DNA of 64,000 nt from Limonium bicolor. Its lineage: Eukaryota > Streptophyta > Magnoliopsida > Caryophyllales > Plumbaginaceae. Numbering within the stretch: position 1 is the first letter of the stretch; every line of letters starts with the position of its first letter. Made by a program: the position numbers and the translations under genes. Below are positions 9,572 through 20,104 of this stretch, piece by piece. Below the pieces are notes generated by a model. It saw only the letters and a program-made list of their open reading frames with translations, ran no database searches and was not told the origin of the DNA. The DNA is taken from contig CM041777.1 in NCBI GenBank assembly GCA_023374045.1, forward strand, positions 481,841,594 to 481,905,593, in the 5' to 3' direction.

Positions 9572-9645
9572 CTGCCGGAACGATGGGAAAGTGAGAGAAC
9601 AGGTCAAAGGTAAAATTTAAGTAAAACTGGCCAAATAAGACTTAC

Positions 9646-10402
9646 TGTGATATTTTTTCAATGATTCCAGGCGCTGGGGTAAAAAATACGGAGACCGTAG
9701 GCTGTTTTTTGCTTATCACCTTCAGGATTTTCGAGATAGGTATTTCTTGCGCCGGGGAAGGAGGACAGCTGAATTGGCCTTTCGGGATCAAGGGGCAATA
9801 GGGAACTCCCAAAAATCGGCCTGGTGGTGGGACAATGACGAACCATCGGGAGTTCCACCCGGAAGACGCTTTCTTATAATCGAAGAGAGAAAAGCCGGCC
9901 TTCGCCTTGATAGTCAGGCTATCAGGATCGTCCCTTGTGGTATAGAATTGGACGAATTCGGTCGCTTCTACCCGAATTTTGCTCTCCTCACAGAGGAGAA
10001 CATAGGCATGGAGGTAAGAAATTGCCTTCGGGTGTAGGTGAGCAAGCATGCAGCAGCGCCGAATCAGGAACCCAGAACAAATGGATGAGGGGGCACGGTC
10101 AGGCCGCGAGGGAAAAAGTCCGCATAAACGGCATATCCAAGCCCGAAATCATCGTAGGGATGTGAGTCGGCGGAAGGAAGGAAGATGCAAGTACCCAGTG
10201 GGACTTCGACGTCTTTCAAACAGGAGAGAAGGGAGGAGGTATCCAAGGAGGATGGAGAAGGTTCTCGGTCAGCCGAGAAAGGCGCGGTAGATTTCAGGTG
10301 AGTCGGGCGAAACCCTTGGGGTGAAAAGGTACCTTGAATCGCCTCTCTAGCAGGGACGAAATTCGCAGCTGCCTTGTTTTTCTTCGAGCTAGACGACGCC
10401 AT
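9646..10402 (-). CDS. Antisense gene exon 1, element A (Transposase_28-like domain)
   Basis: The exon encodes an N-terminal Ser/Lys-rich tail and then a conserved globular domain: GTCIFLPSADSHP, GYAVYADFFPRGLTVPPHPF, HPKAISYLHAYVLLCEE, FVQFYTTRDDP, FSLFDYKK, WNSRWFVIVPP. Element B has matching blocks (GYAVYSDFFLRGMTVPPHPF and so on) with conservative changes. This copy lacks one A near 10068 that the duplicate at 11664 has, so it breaks at FVLGS. The donor at 9645 is CACA|GTAAGT. Confidence 0.75.
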
Positions 10403-10897
10403 CAGAGTAAGAAAATGGAGAGCAAAGCGAAGCGAAAAGAGTGAAAGATTCGAAAAAAGGATGCAAGGAGAGGCGACGGAGTCTGGGCGAACAAGGAAAG
10501 AAGGTATCTGAAAGAGTTCGAAGCTAAAGCTTTGGAGAAAAACGATTCCCGCCCAGTTGATAAAAATTAAAGGGAGATCCTGCACCTTCCTAGAAACAGG
10601 GCGCCGACACAAAAGCGACTCTGCAAATTCTACATCGAAAAGGCGCAGGCACGGGCCAGGCACGGGCAAGAGCACAATTAGAAAGAGAAAGTTCTTTTTC
10701 CTTTTTTTTTAAAGAACAAAGAAAAAGAAAAGAGAACTTGTGGGACTAAGGGGAAATGATAGCCGGAAGAATAAAAGGCCCCAGCAGGAAGAGCAAAAGG
10801 CCATAGCGTCAGAATAAAAAAAAAGCAACAAAAGCACACGCTGAAAGAGAAAGTTCTACTTTTTACGTTAATATATCAAAAGTAGAACTTGTGGGAC
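10403..10897. promoter_or_regulatory. Leader of antisense gene and 3' UTR of element A, with two hairpins
   Basis: This is noncoding. Two inverted repeats are each followed by AACTTGTGGGACT: 10690-10747 (arms rich in AAAGTTCTTTTTC and GAAAAAG...GAACTT) and 10851-10898. The second has perfect 13-base arms, AAGTTCTACTTTT (10851-10863) and AAAAGTAGAACTT (10878-10890), with a 14-base loop, and runs straight into the 3' LTR, where the polypurine tract should be. Element B has the same arrangement. The region should also hold the promoter for the minus-strand gene. Confidence 0.7.
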
Positions 10898-11165
10898 TGA
10901 TGAAGAGGGAAAAGTACGAGAATAAGGAAGAATAGAGCATCCGGCTCCATGTGCCAAGAAGGAACAGCTTAGAACAAAGGATATCGACCGGATCGGAGTG
11001 TGATCCGGCCGGATGAGTAATTAAATATCCCACTTATATGTAAATGCCAGCCTGGCAATTAAAAAGAAGGACAGGCTGGCAACTCTCGATTTGACAATGT
11101 AAAACACTATAAATAGGGGTTCAACCCCACAATAAAGGACACGTTCTCACACTCGAATTACACAC
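10898..11165 (+). repeat. Truncated 3' LTR of element A (U3 only)
   Basis: It starts TGATGAAGAGGGAAAAGTACG and matches the 5' LTR from 10981 (window base 1) to 11157. It then stops about 50 bases after the start of the TATA box (11108-11115), close to the expected transcription start, and jumps to a second copy of internal sequence. R and U5 are missing. The exact LTR start could be 10898 or 10901. Confidence 0.85.
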
Positions 11166-12418
11166 AAGAAATCTGCCGGAACGATGGGAAAGTGAGAGAA
11201 CAGGTCAAAGGTAAATTTAAGTAAAACTGGCCAAATAAGACTTACTGTGATATTTTTTCAATGATTCCAGGCGCTGGGGTAAAAAATACGGAGACCGTAG
11301 GCTGTTTTTTGCTTATCACCTTCAGGATTTTCGAGATAGGTATTTCTTGCGCCGGGGAAGGAGGATAGCTGAATTGGCCTTTCGGGATCAAGGGGCAATA
11401 GGGAACTCCCAAAAATCGGCCTGGTGGTGGGACAATGACGAACCATCGGGAGTTCCACCCGGAAGACGCTTTCTTATAATCGAAGAGAGAAAAGCCGGCC
11501 TTCGCCTTGATAGTCAGGCTATCAGGATCGTCCCTTGTGGTATAGAATTGGACGAATTCGGTCGCTTCTACCCAATTTTGCTCTCCTCACAGAGGAGAAC
11601 ATAGGCATGGAGGTAAGAAATTGCCTTCGGGTGTAGGTGAGCAAGCATGCAGCAGCGCCGAATCAGGAAACCCAGAACGAATGGATGAGGGGGCACGGTC
11701 AGGCCGCGAGGGAAAAAGTCCGCATAAACGGCATATCCAAGCCCGAAATCATCGTAGGGATGTGAGTCGGCGGAAGGAAGGAAGATGCAAGTACCCAGTG
11801 GGACTTCGACGTCTTTCAAACAGGAGAGAAGGGAGGAGGTATCCAAGGAGGATGGAGAAGGTTCTCGGTCAGCCGAGAAAGGCGTGGTAGATTTCAGGTG
11901 AGTCGGGCGAAACCCTTGGGGTGAAAAGGTACCTTGAATCGCCTCTCTAGCAGGGACGAAATTCGCAGCTGCCTTGTTTTTCTTCGAGCTAGACGACGCC
12001 ATCAGAGTAAGAAAACGGAGAGCAAGAGCGAAGCGAAAGTGTGAAAGATTCGAAAAAAGGATGCAAGGAGAGGCGACGGAGTCTGGGCGAACAAGGAAAG
12101 AAGGTATCTGAAAGAGTTCGAAGCTAAAGCTTTGGAGAAAAACGATTCCCGCCCAGTTGATAAAAATTAAAGGGAGATCCTGCACCTTCCTGGAAACAGG
12201 GCGCTGACACAAAAGCGACTCTGCAAATTCTACGTCGAAAAGGTGCAGGCACGGGCCAGGCACGGGCAAGAGCACAATTAGAAAGAGAAAGTTCTTTTTC
12301 CTTTTTTTTAAAGAACAAAGAAAAAGAAAAGAGAACTTGTGGGACTAAGGGGAAATGATAGCCGGAAGAATAAAAGGCCCCAGCAGGAAGAGCAAAAGGC
12401 CATAGCGTCAGAATAAAA
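11166..12418. repeat. Partial tandem duplication of element A 3' internal region
   Basis: Bases from 11166 repeat 9565-10820 with roughly 1% difference (single substitutions and one-base indels, e.g. 9766 C versus 11367 T; 10068 versus 11667). The copy holds antisense exon 1, intron 1 and a few bases of exon 2, plus the first hairpin. It runs into a gap where the second LTR copy would be expected. It may be a real rearrangement (template switch, unequal exchange) or a haplotype/repeat misassembly next to the gap. Confidence 0.9.
11246..12002 (-). pseudogene. Second copy of antisense exon 1 (element A duplication)
   Basis: The start codon is at 12002 (MASSSSKK). Unlike the first copy it is open through FVLGFLIRRCCMLAHLHPKA, but it then loses frame near 11571 where one G of the first copy is missing (ACCCAATTT instead of ACCCGAATTT). 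Each copy therefore has one private indel. Intron 1 with donor at 11245 is kept. It belongs to the same Transposase_28-like domain. Confidence 0.75.
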
Positions 12419-12918
12419 NNNNNNNNNNNNNNNNNNNNNNNNNNNNNNNNNNNNNNNNNNNNNNNNNNNNNNNNNNNNNNNNNNNNNNNNNNNNNNNNNN
12501 NNNNNNNNNNNNNNNNNNNNNNNNNNNNNNNNNNNNNNNNNNNNNNNNNNNNNNNNNNNNNNNNNNNNNNNNNNNNNNNNNNNNNNNNNNNNNNNNNNNN
12601 NNNNNNNNNNNNNNNNNNNNNNNNNNNNNNNNNNNNNNNNNNNNNNNNNNNNNNNNNNNNNNNNNNNNNNNNNNNNNNNNNNNNNNNNNNNNNNNNNNNN
12701 NNNNNNNNNNNNNNNNNNNNNNNNNNNNNNNNNNNNNNNNNNNNNNNNNNNNNNNNNNNNNNNNNNNNNNNNNNNNNNNNNNNNNNNNNNNNNNNNNNNN
12801 NNNNNNNNNNNNNNNNNNNNNNNNNNNNNNNNNNNNNNNNNNNNNNNNNNNNNNNNNNNNNNNNNNNNNNNNNNNNNNNNNNNNNNNNNNNNNNNNNNNN
12901 NNNNNNNNNNNNNNNNNN
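12419..12918. other. Assembly gap, 500 N
   Basis: Exactly 500 N, the same as the two other gaps, so the length is a placeholder. The left side is element A duplication and the right side is an unrelated minus-strand element. Confidence 0.99.
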
Positions 12919-13430
12919 GTCCTGAACATAGCCGCGGATACATCACTCCCTCGTCGAACTCGTGATACATAGCCATGGCGGTGATGATCTGAGTCGAAGG
13001 CTCCCGGGCCTCTGGCGGTAAGATATTGAACCCCAGATGGACTCCGAAGAAGCAGTCGATGCTCGGCACACAGAATTCTGCCTTGTGCCGCTCCAACCAT
13101 TCATCCCGACAATCACATCAAGCCTAGTCAGTCGAACTCTATCAAGTCGATCGAAACTCTTCACCCCTGATTTGAACAATAGCACCCGGTAGTAGCGGGT
13201 AATCGGATCCGCTCTTTCGACGGGAGAGTAACCACGAAGTCTGGCATCTCTTCACCGTCTAACCCCAGCCTCTTCGCAAATGAGCGAAATGAATGTGTGT
13301 GAGGCTCCAGAGTCGAACAAGATTGATGCATCCACGCCATTCACTGGGAAGGTACCGGTGAGGATCGTGCCGCTCTTGCCGGCTTCTGCCTTATTGCAGA
13401 CACTTAGTGTACCTCCCGTTCCGAGTGCAC
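12919..13430 (-). pseudogene. pol: Protease region of minus-strand Del/Tekay-like element
   Basis: Reading the minus strand, the product has GTILTGTFPVNGVDASILFD, SGASHTFIS with the DSGA aspartic protease motif at 13303-13314, and further on GMNGW...HKAEF and ITAMAMYHEFDEGVMYPRL before the gap. The pattern is that of chromovirus (Del/Tekay-type) Gag-Pol, where protease follows the zinc knuckle. Several frameshifts and a stop after EEAG show decay. RT would lie in or beyond the gap. Confidence 0.65.
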
Positions 13431-14405
13431 AGCCCTAATTCATTGGCAAACTAATAAGTATTGGGTAACAACACGGTTTATATGCTTCAAAACTCCACTT
13501 ATTCATTAACACACTCCTTTTTACAAACATTCATTGGCTTATACTGTCGCCATGATACACTTACAACATCCTTAATACATACTGTTTTATCACATAATTA
13601 TACAAGGCTTAAAACTGTCTGAAGGTCAGGTTCAAACGTCCGGGTTTCAGGGTGTGGCATTGATCACTGCCGACGTGCGGTATTCAGTTTGATCTTTCTG
13701 ATGCCATGGTATAGCATCCTTGATTGCCCACCCATGATTAACATCTCCCGATTTTAGCAGTAGCTTCTTTGCGAGGTCAGCACGCTTCTGCTCGCCATAC
13801 AGAACACTGCGGTATCACCAATGACCAAGACACCACGGGTACTCCCTTACTTAGAGACTCGGGTGACTCGTCCTTGTCTTGGTGTATACCTAACCGTCCA
13901 CCTTTTGTAGAAGTTACCAATGCATAAATCTGCTTTTACACTTGGAATTGAATCCGCTTCAACTTGTTGAGCAATTCCCACGGCGGATATTAACGACCGA
14001 TGAACTCCTCTGGTATACTTGCTACTGTTGCTCCATCTTCAGCTCGAACTCTTGATATGACTTGGTGTAAGGGTTCCAGTCCTTACCCATGCACATCATC
14101 TTCAATTGCATCCTTGCTCCGTTGGGTATTCGGGTTGTGTAAAAAACCCTCCTGGTTTGCTCCAAGTTCGTCGCATCGTTCTATGATATGGATCTGTGCC
14201 TCCGGGTCAGTATCCATTTAGAAGTATCATACCGGCTGATGGACCTGACATGCTCCAATGGGAAGTCGGTGGATGCTGATGGGGTTGCTTCAGGGTTTGG
14301 TGTGAGTGGGATTGGATAAACATATATTGAAAGTTCCTTTAAGTTAGAGTACTCTAATTAGGTAAATCTCACACTATACTTTATTTATTCACCTCACATG
14401 GTTGT
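13431..14405 (-). other. Degraded internal region between gag and protease, minus-strand element
   Basis: No continuous frame is supported. Minus-strand pieces around 13960-14220 (TDPEAQIHIIERCDELGANQ and FELKMEQQ-like text) hint at a decayed coding stretch. The 14280-14405 and 13435-13620 parts are AT-rich with many one-letter runs. I cannot say whether they are insertions or original sequence. Confidence 0.35.
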
Positions 14406-15780
14406 TTATTTAAACTCACTCACACACATGATGAAATGCGGTTGCAGACACTTATTCATTAACAATTTAGGCGGTACCTTGTCTAGAAGATGGCCCTGGC
14501 GCCTCAGACCGGTCCCACCACATTCAGGGTGGCCTTGTTGGACCCGACCCCCCCCTTCTGGGACTCCGTGTACCCCTGATCTGGGGGTGGCTGGTTCGCC
14601 GTCTTTGGCATCGGTGGTCGCAGTGGCCTTACCCTTCCCATTGCCCTTGGGCCTGAAGTTCCTACTGTTCGGGTTCTGCCAGCATTCATGGTCGCGGTGA
14701 CCCATTTCTTACAGTACCGGCACTGAACATCATTAACCCTTGCAGTCCTTGCCGGGGTGGTCGCGTGCACCAATTGCAGTAATAGTGGCGCTCCGGTCCA
14801 GAGCCGTGCTAGCTGCTATCACAATACACCATTAATACTTGTTTCACACTTATTAACATATACTAACTTATTACACGGGATTAGACAATTACCTTAGGTG
14901 GTAAGAACGTAGGGGCTTGGCCGCAACTCATAGGTGAGCTGCAAAGGCTCCCTCAGCAGTGGTGGTCTGGGTCTGGCCCTTGCCACTTGTGTGCTTGTCC
15001 TTTCTGGGACTGGGGGTATGATTTCTTCTTTTTCCCTCCCCACTGCCCTTGCGTGCCTTGGCCTCGTCTGAGCCTTGCGCTGAGCATCTCCTCGTCCCTC
15101 AGACGGACGGTGATCTCCACAATAGCAGCGGCATGAAGCACTCCTGCAAAGTGGTATATCCAGTAGGCCCCATGCCGTAGCGTAGGCGATAGTTCAGTCC
15201 GTTGTAGAAACGGTTCACAAGGATCCGTCCGAGTAACCCAGATCCGGTAGCAGGTGGATAAGTCCGATGAAGGCTGAGTATACTAGTACTCATCTACCGT
15301 CATCTTACCCCTTGTCTCAGGTTGTCCAACTCCAGGCGCTTGGCCTCTTGCACATGTATAGGGTAGTATTTGGCTCGCAGAGCGCCTGTACTCCCTCCAC
15401 TGAAACGCCGGGTCAGCAACTCTACCCTCGCGCACAAGCTTCCACCAGTTTTGTGCGAGCCTTTCAAGTAGTAAGCAGCAAGTCGTACCTTGACCTGCTC
15501 AGGTGGTGCTAGGGTTTCGAAGGCGGTCTCCATCTCGGAGATGTATGCCTCGAGCTTATGGGGATCGGTCTCCCCACTGAATGAGGGCGGCCTCAGATCA
15601 GCCAACGCCTTGACCCAATTGGTCTCTCGTGGCGGTGGTGGTGGTGGCTGAACTCCGGGCTTTGCCCTTGCTGTATAGCAGCAACTAAATCGGGTACCAA
15701 CTGGGCTACGGCGGCTGCAACTGCCTCAGCCATGGTCTGTGACGTGTATCTCCATCCTGGCACCCATACCTCCAGTACCG
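14406..15780 (-). pseudogene. gag: Gag of minus-strand Del/Tekay-like element (frameshifted)
   Basis: On the minus strand the capsid part reads RPPSFSGETDPHKLEAYISE, FETLAPPEQVKVRLAAYYLK, then YYPIHVQEAKRLELDNLRQG near 15300-15350, matching the plant gypsy 'retrotransposon gag' domain. After several frame changes comes an Arg/Lys-rich stretch (15000-15090) and a CCHC zinc knuckle near 14690-14740 (CRYC...GHRDHEC, read across one frameshift). Translation probably starts near 15735. Gag packages the element RNA; this copy is dead. Confidence 0.7.
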
Positions 15781-16017
15781 CGCCCGCGGCCTATTACCTC
15801 GTGGTCTACCTGCCATCTGTATTCATATGAACATCTCATTAGCAATATGCTTGACACACTTATCGGTCGATGGTTATAACTTCTTCCCGACAATAAGGTA
15901 TTCCACACTTAGTTAGTGGTCAACCTTTCCAAATATGTTCACTTAGGTATCTGTAGTTAGGTTCCCTAACTCGGTATATCCCTAAGCTCGGTATTCTAGT
16001 CATCAGAGCGATACTTC
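15781..16017 (-). other. Leader of minus-strand Del/Tekay-like element
   Basis: This is untranslated sequence between PBS and gag on the minus strand. Bases 15955-16017 (read in reverse: GAAGTATCGCTCTGATGACT) match the leader at 34321-34380 after the plus-strand PBS, so the two elements belong to one family. Confidence 0.7.
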
Positions 16018-16029
16018 GCTCTGATACCA
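16018..16029 (-). other. Primer-binding site (tRNA-iMet type)
   Basis: The minus strand reads TGGTATCAGAGC, four bases after the LTR end. This is the standard initiator-methionine tRNA PBS of plant Ty3/gypsy chromoviruses and many copia elements. Confidence 0.92.
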
Positions 16030-16033
16030 TTTT

Positions 16034-19000
16034 TGTAACACCCTACTACGCACAAACTATACTTGGAATCGCAGCGGAAGATAAACAACTAAACGGTAAC
16101 TAAACGATTGGTGCTACAATGCCGTCAACCACCCACGTGGCTAACAAGGCTGAATAAATACAAATGTACCGGTCTGATGATCAGACTCCCGAGCATAGAA
16201 CTAACAACCATATATTACATCAACATAATACAGAGTGTTTACAAAATCCTTCACTGTATACCATCACTGTAATCCATCATAACAAGTATATAACACACCA
16301 CGGGAGCAGGCGCATCCCGGGCAAACATCCAAAGTACTCCAAAAGTAAACTACTCTCTAAGATCTAGAGCACTCTGCCTCTTCGATCCTCATCCTGCAAT
16401 AAAAATATGGAGCCCCCGAGGGGGTCAGCACCTTTGCTGGTATGGCTAACGCGCAGCCCATCGGCTACCGGGATACGCGCAACCAATTGTCATGATGACA
16501 TGATATTTATTTTAAAACACAACACATAACATATAAACATAACACAGGTATTGTACACATCATAACACACATCACCACATACAATTCCTTTTAGGAGAGA
16601 ACCAACACAGTTAGTCCCCATTGAGAGCCTAGAGAATGTTGCCACGCTCATACTTAGCTCGTTACATAACTCGTTACCGTCCGGTTAGATTGAACGGTTA
16701 ACTTAACACAAGGTGCCTCGGATATAGTGATCCAAGCACACCGAAACAAAAACATAATGCCCCTGTGGCCCGACGTGAGTCAGTAAAATAGCCTTGGTTA
16801 AGCTAAAGGGAAGGTTAGAAACCAAATTGGAACTAACCATAACATACAGAGAGATCGAACCGGTTTATGACATCGACTCCCATACTCACACGCGTGGCCG
16901 GACAGACCGGATCCTCACTTCCCCGTTAGCCCTTGTTAGTAGCTCATCATTGAACACAACACACAGTTCACAATCATAGGTCAAGTCTTGTTAGACCCAC
17001 ACAAGGGAAGAGAGAGTCACACTTAACAACATAATATATTTAACAACTGTAAACTCTTTACATGGTTTAATCTTACAAAGTCATAAACACACAGAAAAAA
17101 CAAACAACACACAAGCCGGTGTAAACCGGTAGGCAACAGACTACAAGAAAACCATACTCGGTCCTTGCCTCGACTGGTTTCCACCTTGGAAGAATCCTAA
17201 ACACATTAGTAACGTCGGTTAATTAACGCACTAGTCCATTGTTAACATTATCTACTCAACACTACTAGTTTACTTTTATTTTACACTTGTTACAACTTTT
17301 CATCCTTTTTAATTGCCTTTAAAACTCACCTAACATGTCTTGCTTAACCTCATATATCTTACTAACCAACTACTATTTTAGGTAACAATTCCATCTTAAA
17401 ACAATAATTTTTGGTCCATATAGTGCCCTGTCCAAACTTGTCCGAGCTTCCAAGTTCGGACACCAGCCGTGATTTTAGACAGAAAACAGACACATGTCCG
17501 AACTTGTGTCCGGACTTCGGAAGTTCGGACATGAGAGGAAAATCCTAACCAGACATCCATACGTCCGAACATGTGTCCGGACTTCCAAAGTTCGGACACA
17601 GTTCGAGGATAATCCCTAAGAAATAACAGGTGCGTCCGAACTTCCAAGTTCGGACACTACTAAATCTAGAAAACTGTAAGCGTAACAGGGCATGTCCGAG
17701 CTTCCAAGTTCGGACGGGAAGTTCGGACGTGCCATTATACTCAACTTCTAAGCCTTTAAACACTTAACCAATTTCTCCAAGCCTCCAACACTTATAGTAT
17801 CTTCTCCTTAAGTTTTCTAAGTGGCCTTCCTTGCCTATTCCAACATTATTCCTAGATATTTCTTCCACACAACATCATTACTTTAACATCATTTCTTACA
17901 AACTAAAACTCCTTAAGTCATTCTTGAAATCCCTTTTTTCCTAAGCTTACACTTCCTCCTTATTTTACCAAGTTTGCCTAAGCCTTCATCTAAGTCCAAA
18001 ATGACTTTGGTACATACTAAAACCTCAAGATCATGCCTAAGTCCTTATTCCACTCTAGAACACTTCCTAGTTCATCAAAATTCCTTTACAACATCTTGAA
18101 CTCCTTATGCATTTTCTAAATTTCGACATAGTTTCTCCTAGCATTTTGTTACACCTTAGCACAATTTTTCATCATTAATCATCCTAGAACACTAAGAACA
18201 CCAAGACACTTTCTTACACAACTTCACCAAATTCCACACTACATCACAATATAGTGCATAACTTAAATTGCATGGCACTTAGGCCCTTAAAATGCATGGC
18301 TCTTAGGCCCTTAAAGTGCTTAAACTCATAAACACTGAATTTCCACAATATATATGCCTTTAACCTGCGATTACATACAACAAGACATATGTATTTTACT
18401 AGTCTCCTTGAGAACATTTACTAGGTCATTTACCATGTGCTCTTTAGGTAGTTTTAATAAGCAATTATAGCTCATTTCTCCTAAGGCATTTAACAACATT
18501 AAGTTAGTAGATTTACCTCTTTTCCACCACACTTCCTTCTTGTTTCCTTACAAAACCGTATGGTATTTTGTTCCTTGTCAAGTTCTAAACAATATACAAA
18601 CATTATAATGAGTATTCAGCTATAAGCTTCATCTCATTGTAAACCCTAATTTGACATTGTTTCAAAAACATTAATGTAGTTGTTTTACCTTGATCTTTGA
18701 AGAGAGTTTGAATATATAACAAGAGAGGACTCCACCTAGTCCATGAAGAGTTGAAATGAAGCTAGAACAAAGTCACACAAAGAGCTATATCAATGTGTTT
18801 TCGGTTAAGGTAAGAACATGGAGGAGGAAATGATTTTTCTTTGAGATTCCTTACCTAGAAGCAAAGGAGAGTAATAATATGTCAAAATACAAGATCAAGC
18901 TCCTTCAATGGTGGAACACCTTGGCACCGAAATGGAGCCTTGGAGTTTTGAGAAGATAGGAATGAAGAGCTGATGAGAGGAAGAATTGGTGGTCTTTGTT

Positions 19001-19795
19001 TTTGATTTGTACAAGTGAGCTAGATTTAGCAAGTGGTCAAAGTTGGAACTTCCATGGTGGTAGTAGTATTACCGAGAGAGAACAAGGAAGAAGGAAGAAG
19101 AGTGGTGTTTGCAAACCGTGGAATGAAGGAAAGAAATGAGAAGAATAGGATTTGCTTTTAAGAAGATATTTATGTTTATAAAGTAAAAAGTAAGTTACTT
19201 AGTTTTCTTTACTTATATTTATTATCAACTAAAGAGTGGTGAGTCACACACTTATAAAAACCGGCCCCTTTATTAGTGAGGTGTTTTAGTCTTTGTTTGT
19301 CAATTTAATTACTTAATAAACATATGTTACAAACTAGCTAAAAAAGTACTATTCACCTAAACAAGGCACTTAGAAGTGAAATTTTTGATTTCCCACTAAT
19401 ATAGCCACCCAAATGTGATACTATATAGTACACATATATATTTAAGAGTAATGATGGACATTTAGCCATTCAAAACTCATTTACAAGACAATTTTTCAAA
19501 AACGTGCTTTAAGACTTCTTAAAGCACATTTTGTGTTTTAACTTGTTTTCAAACTTGGTTTTCTTTGGTAATTGGTTTAATAAGTTCATTAGTATATAAA
19601 TGAGGTCTTGGTAAGCTCATTAGGTCTTACTCAAGTTTATCCCAAGCTTAGAGCACATTTTAGCTCTTATTGACTTTAAAGCACATTTGTGTTTCCTTTT
19701 GTTTAAATTGTTTAGTAAGGTTTCTAAGACTCTTTTTAGTCTTATTACACCCTATTTAGGTGTTTAAACAACATAACTAGGTTTGGGGTATTTCA
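16034..19795 (-). repeat. 5' LTR of minus-strand Del/Tekay-like element (3.76 kb)
   Basis: On the minus strand it begins TGAAATACCCCAAACC (19795) and ends GGGTGTTACA (16034), directly before the PBS. The 54885-58662 solo LTR is homologous along its length, including the 16035-16990 block with GGTAGCCGATGGGCTGCGCG (minus strand) and the dyad array. No gene is visible inside; small open frames are chance. The matching 3' LTR is not in the window. Confidence 0.9.
17430..17735. repeat. Array of five inverted-repeat motifs inside the LTR
   Basis: Units of the type GTCCGAACTT...AAGTTCGGAC start near 17438, 17494, 17571, 17633 and 17693, spaced about 55-75 bases. Arms are 7-10 bases and pair across short spacers such as CC or a second GTCCGGACTTC. 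The same array is present in the solo LTR at 56310-56635 and a sequence-unlike one at 32190-32360. Confidence 0.85.
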
Positions 19796-20104
19796 CCCAC
19801 TATGGTGTCGAACTCATCACGATAATGAATAGTAAAATACAAGTTGGTGGAACCCATCCTGGGGTATTGAGGTGACCCCTCTTTTTCGACGCATGACGCC
19901 GGGAATGGAGGATTGGCAATGGAGAAGACGCTCTTCAATATGTGGTGATAAGAGAATTCACTAATAAACCTTAAAGAATCAAGGAAAGATTGGCACCTAC
20001 ATGATATGGTCACGGGACCTAACTATATCCCCAGACCTGGTGCACGAGGAGAGAAAGAGAATACACTTTATGGAAACAAGGGAAAAGGAATGAAAACACA
20101 CAAC
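19796..20104 (-). pseudogene. Unassigned remnant, probably downstream part of the Athila element
   Basis: The minus strand has an open stretch (19777-20013) including FLDSLRFISEFSYHHILKSV and GSPQYPRMGS. Its place, on the far side of a truncated LTR from Athila integrase and on the same strand, suggests it is the next part of that element. I do not recognise the product. Confidence 0.35.

Larger units (their letters stand above)
6805..10402 (-). pseudogene. Antisense multi-exon gene of element A (Transposase_28-like plus coiled coil)
   Basis: A gene on the opposite strand to gag-pol lies between integrase and the 3' LTR. The start is MASSSSKK at 10402 (element B: MASSSSRS at 49424). Five exons are visible: 10402-9646, 9571-9131, 9054-8408, 8327-7436 and about 7341-6805, with introns of 74, 76, 80 and 94 bp, all GT-AG. 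Exon 1 resembles the plant 'putative gypsy type transposon' family (Transposase_28, PF04195); exon 4 is a coiled coil. Breaks: a one-base loss near 10068, a phase mismatch at intron 1, a stop at the start of exon 5 and a frameshift near 6912. Function is unknown. Extra ORFs at this place are known in Tat-type elements. Confidence 0.75.
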
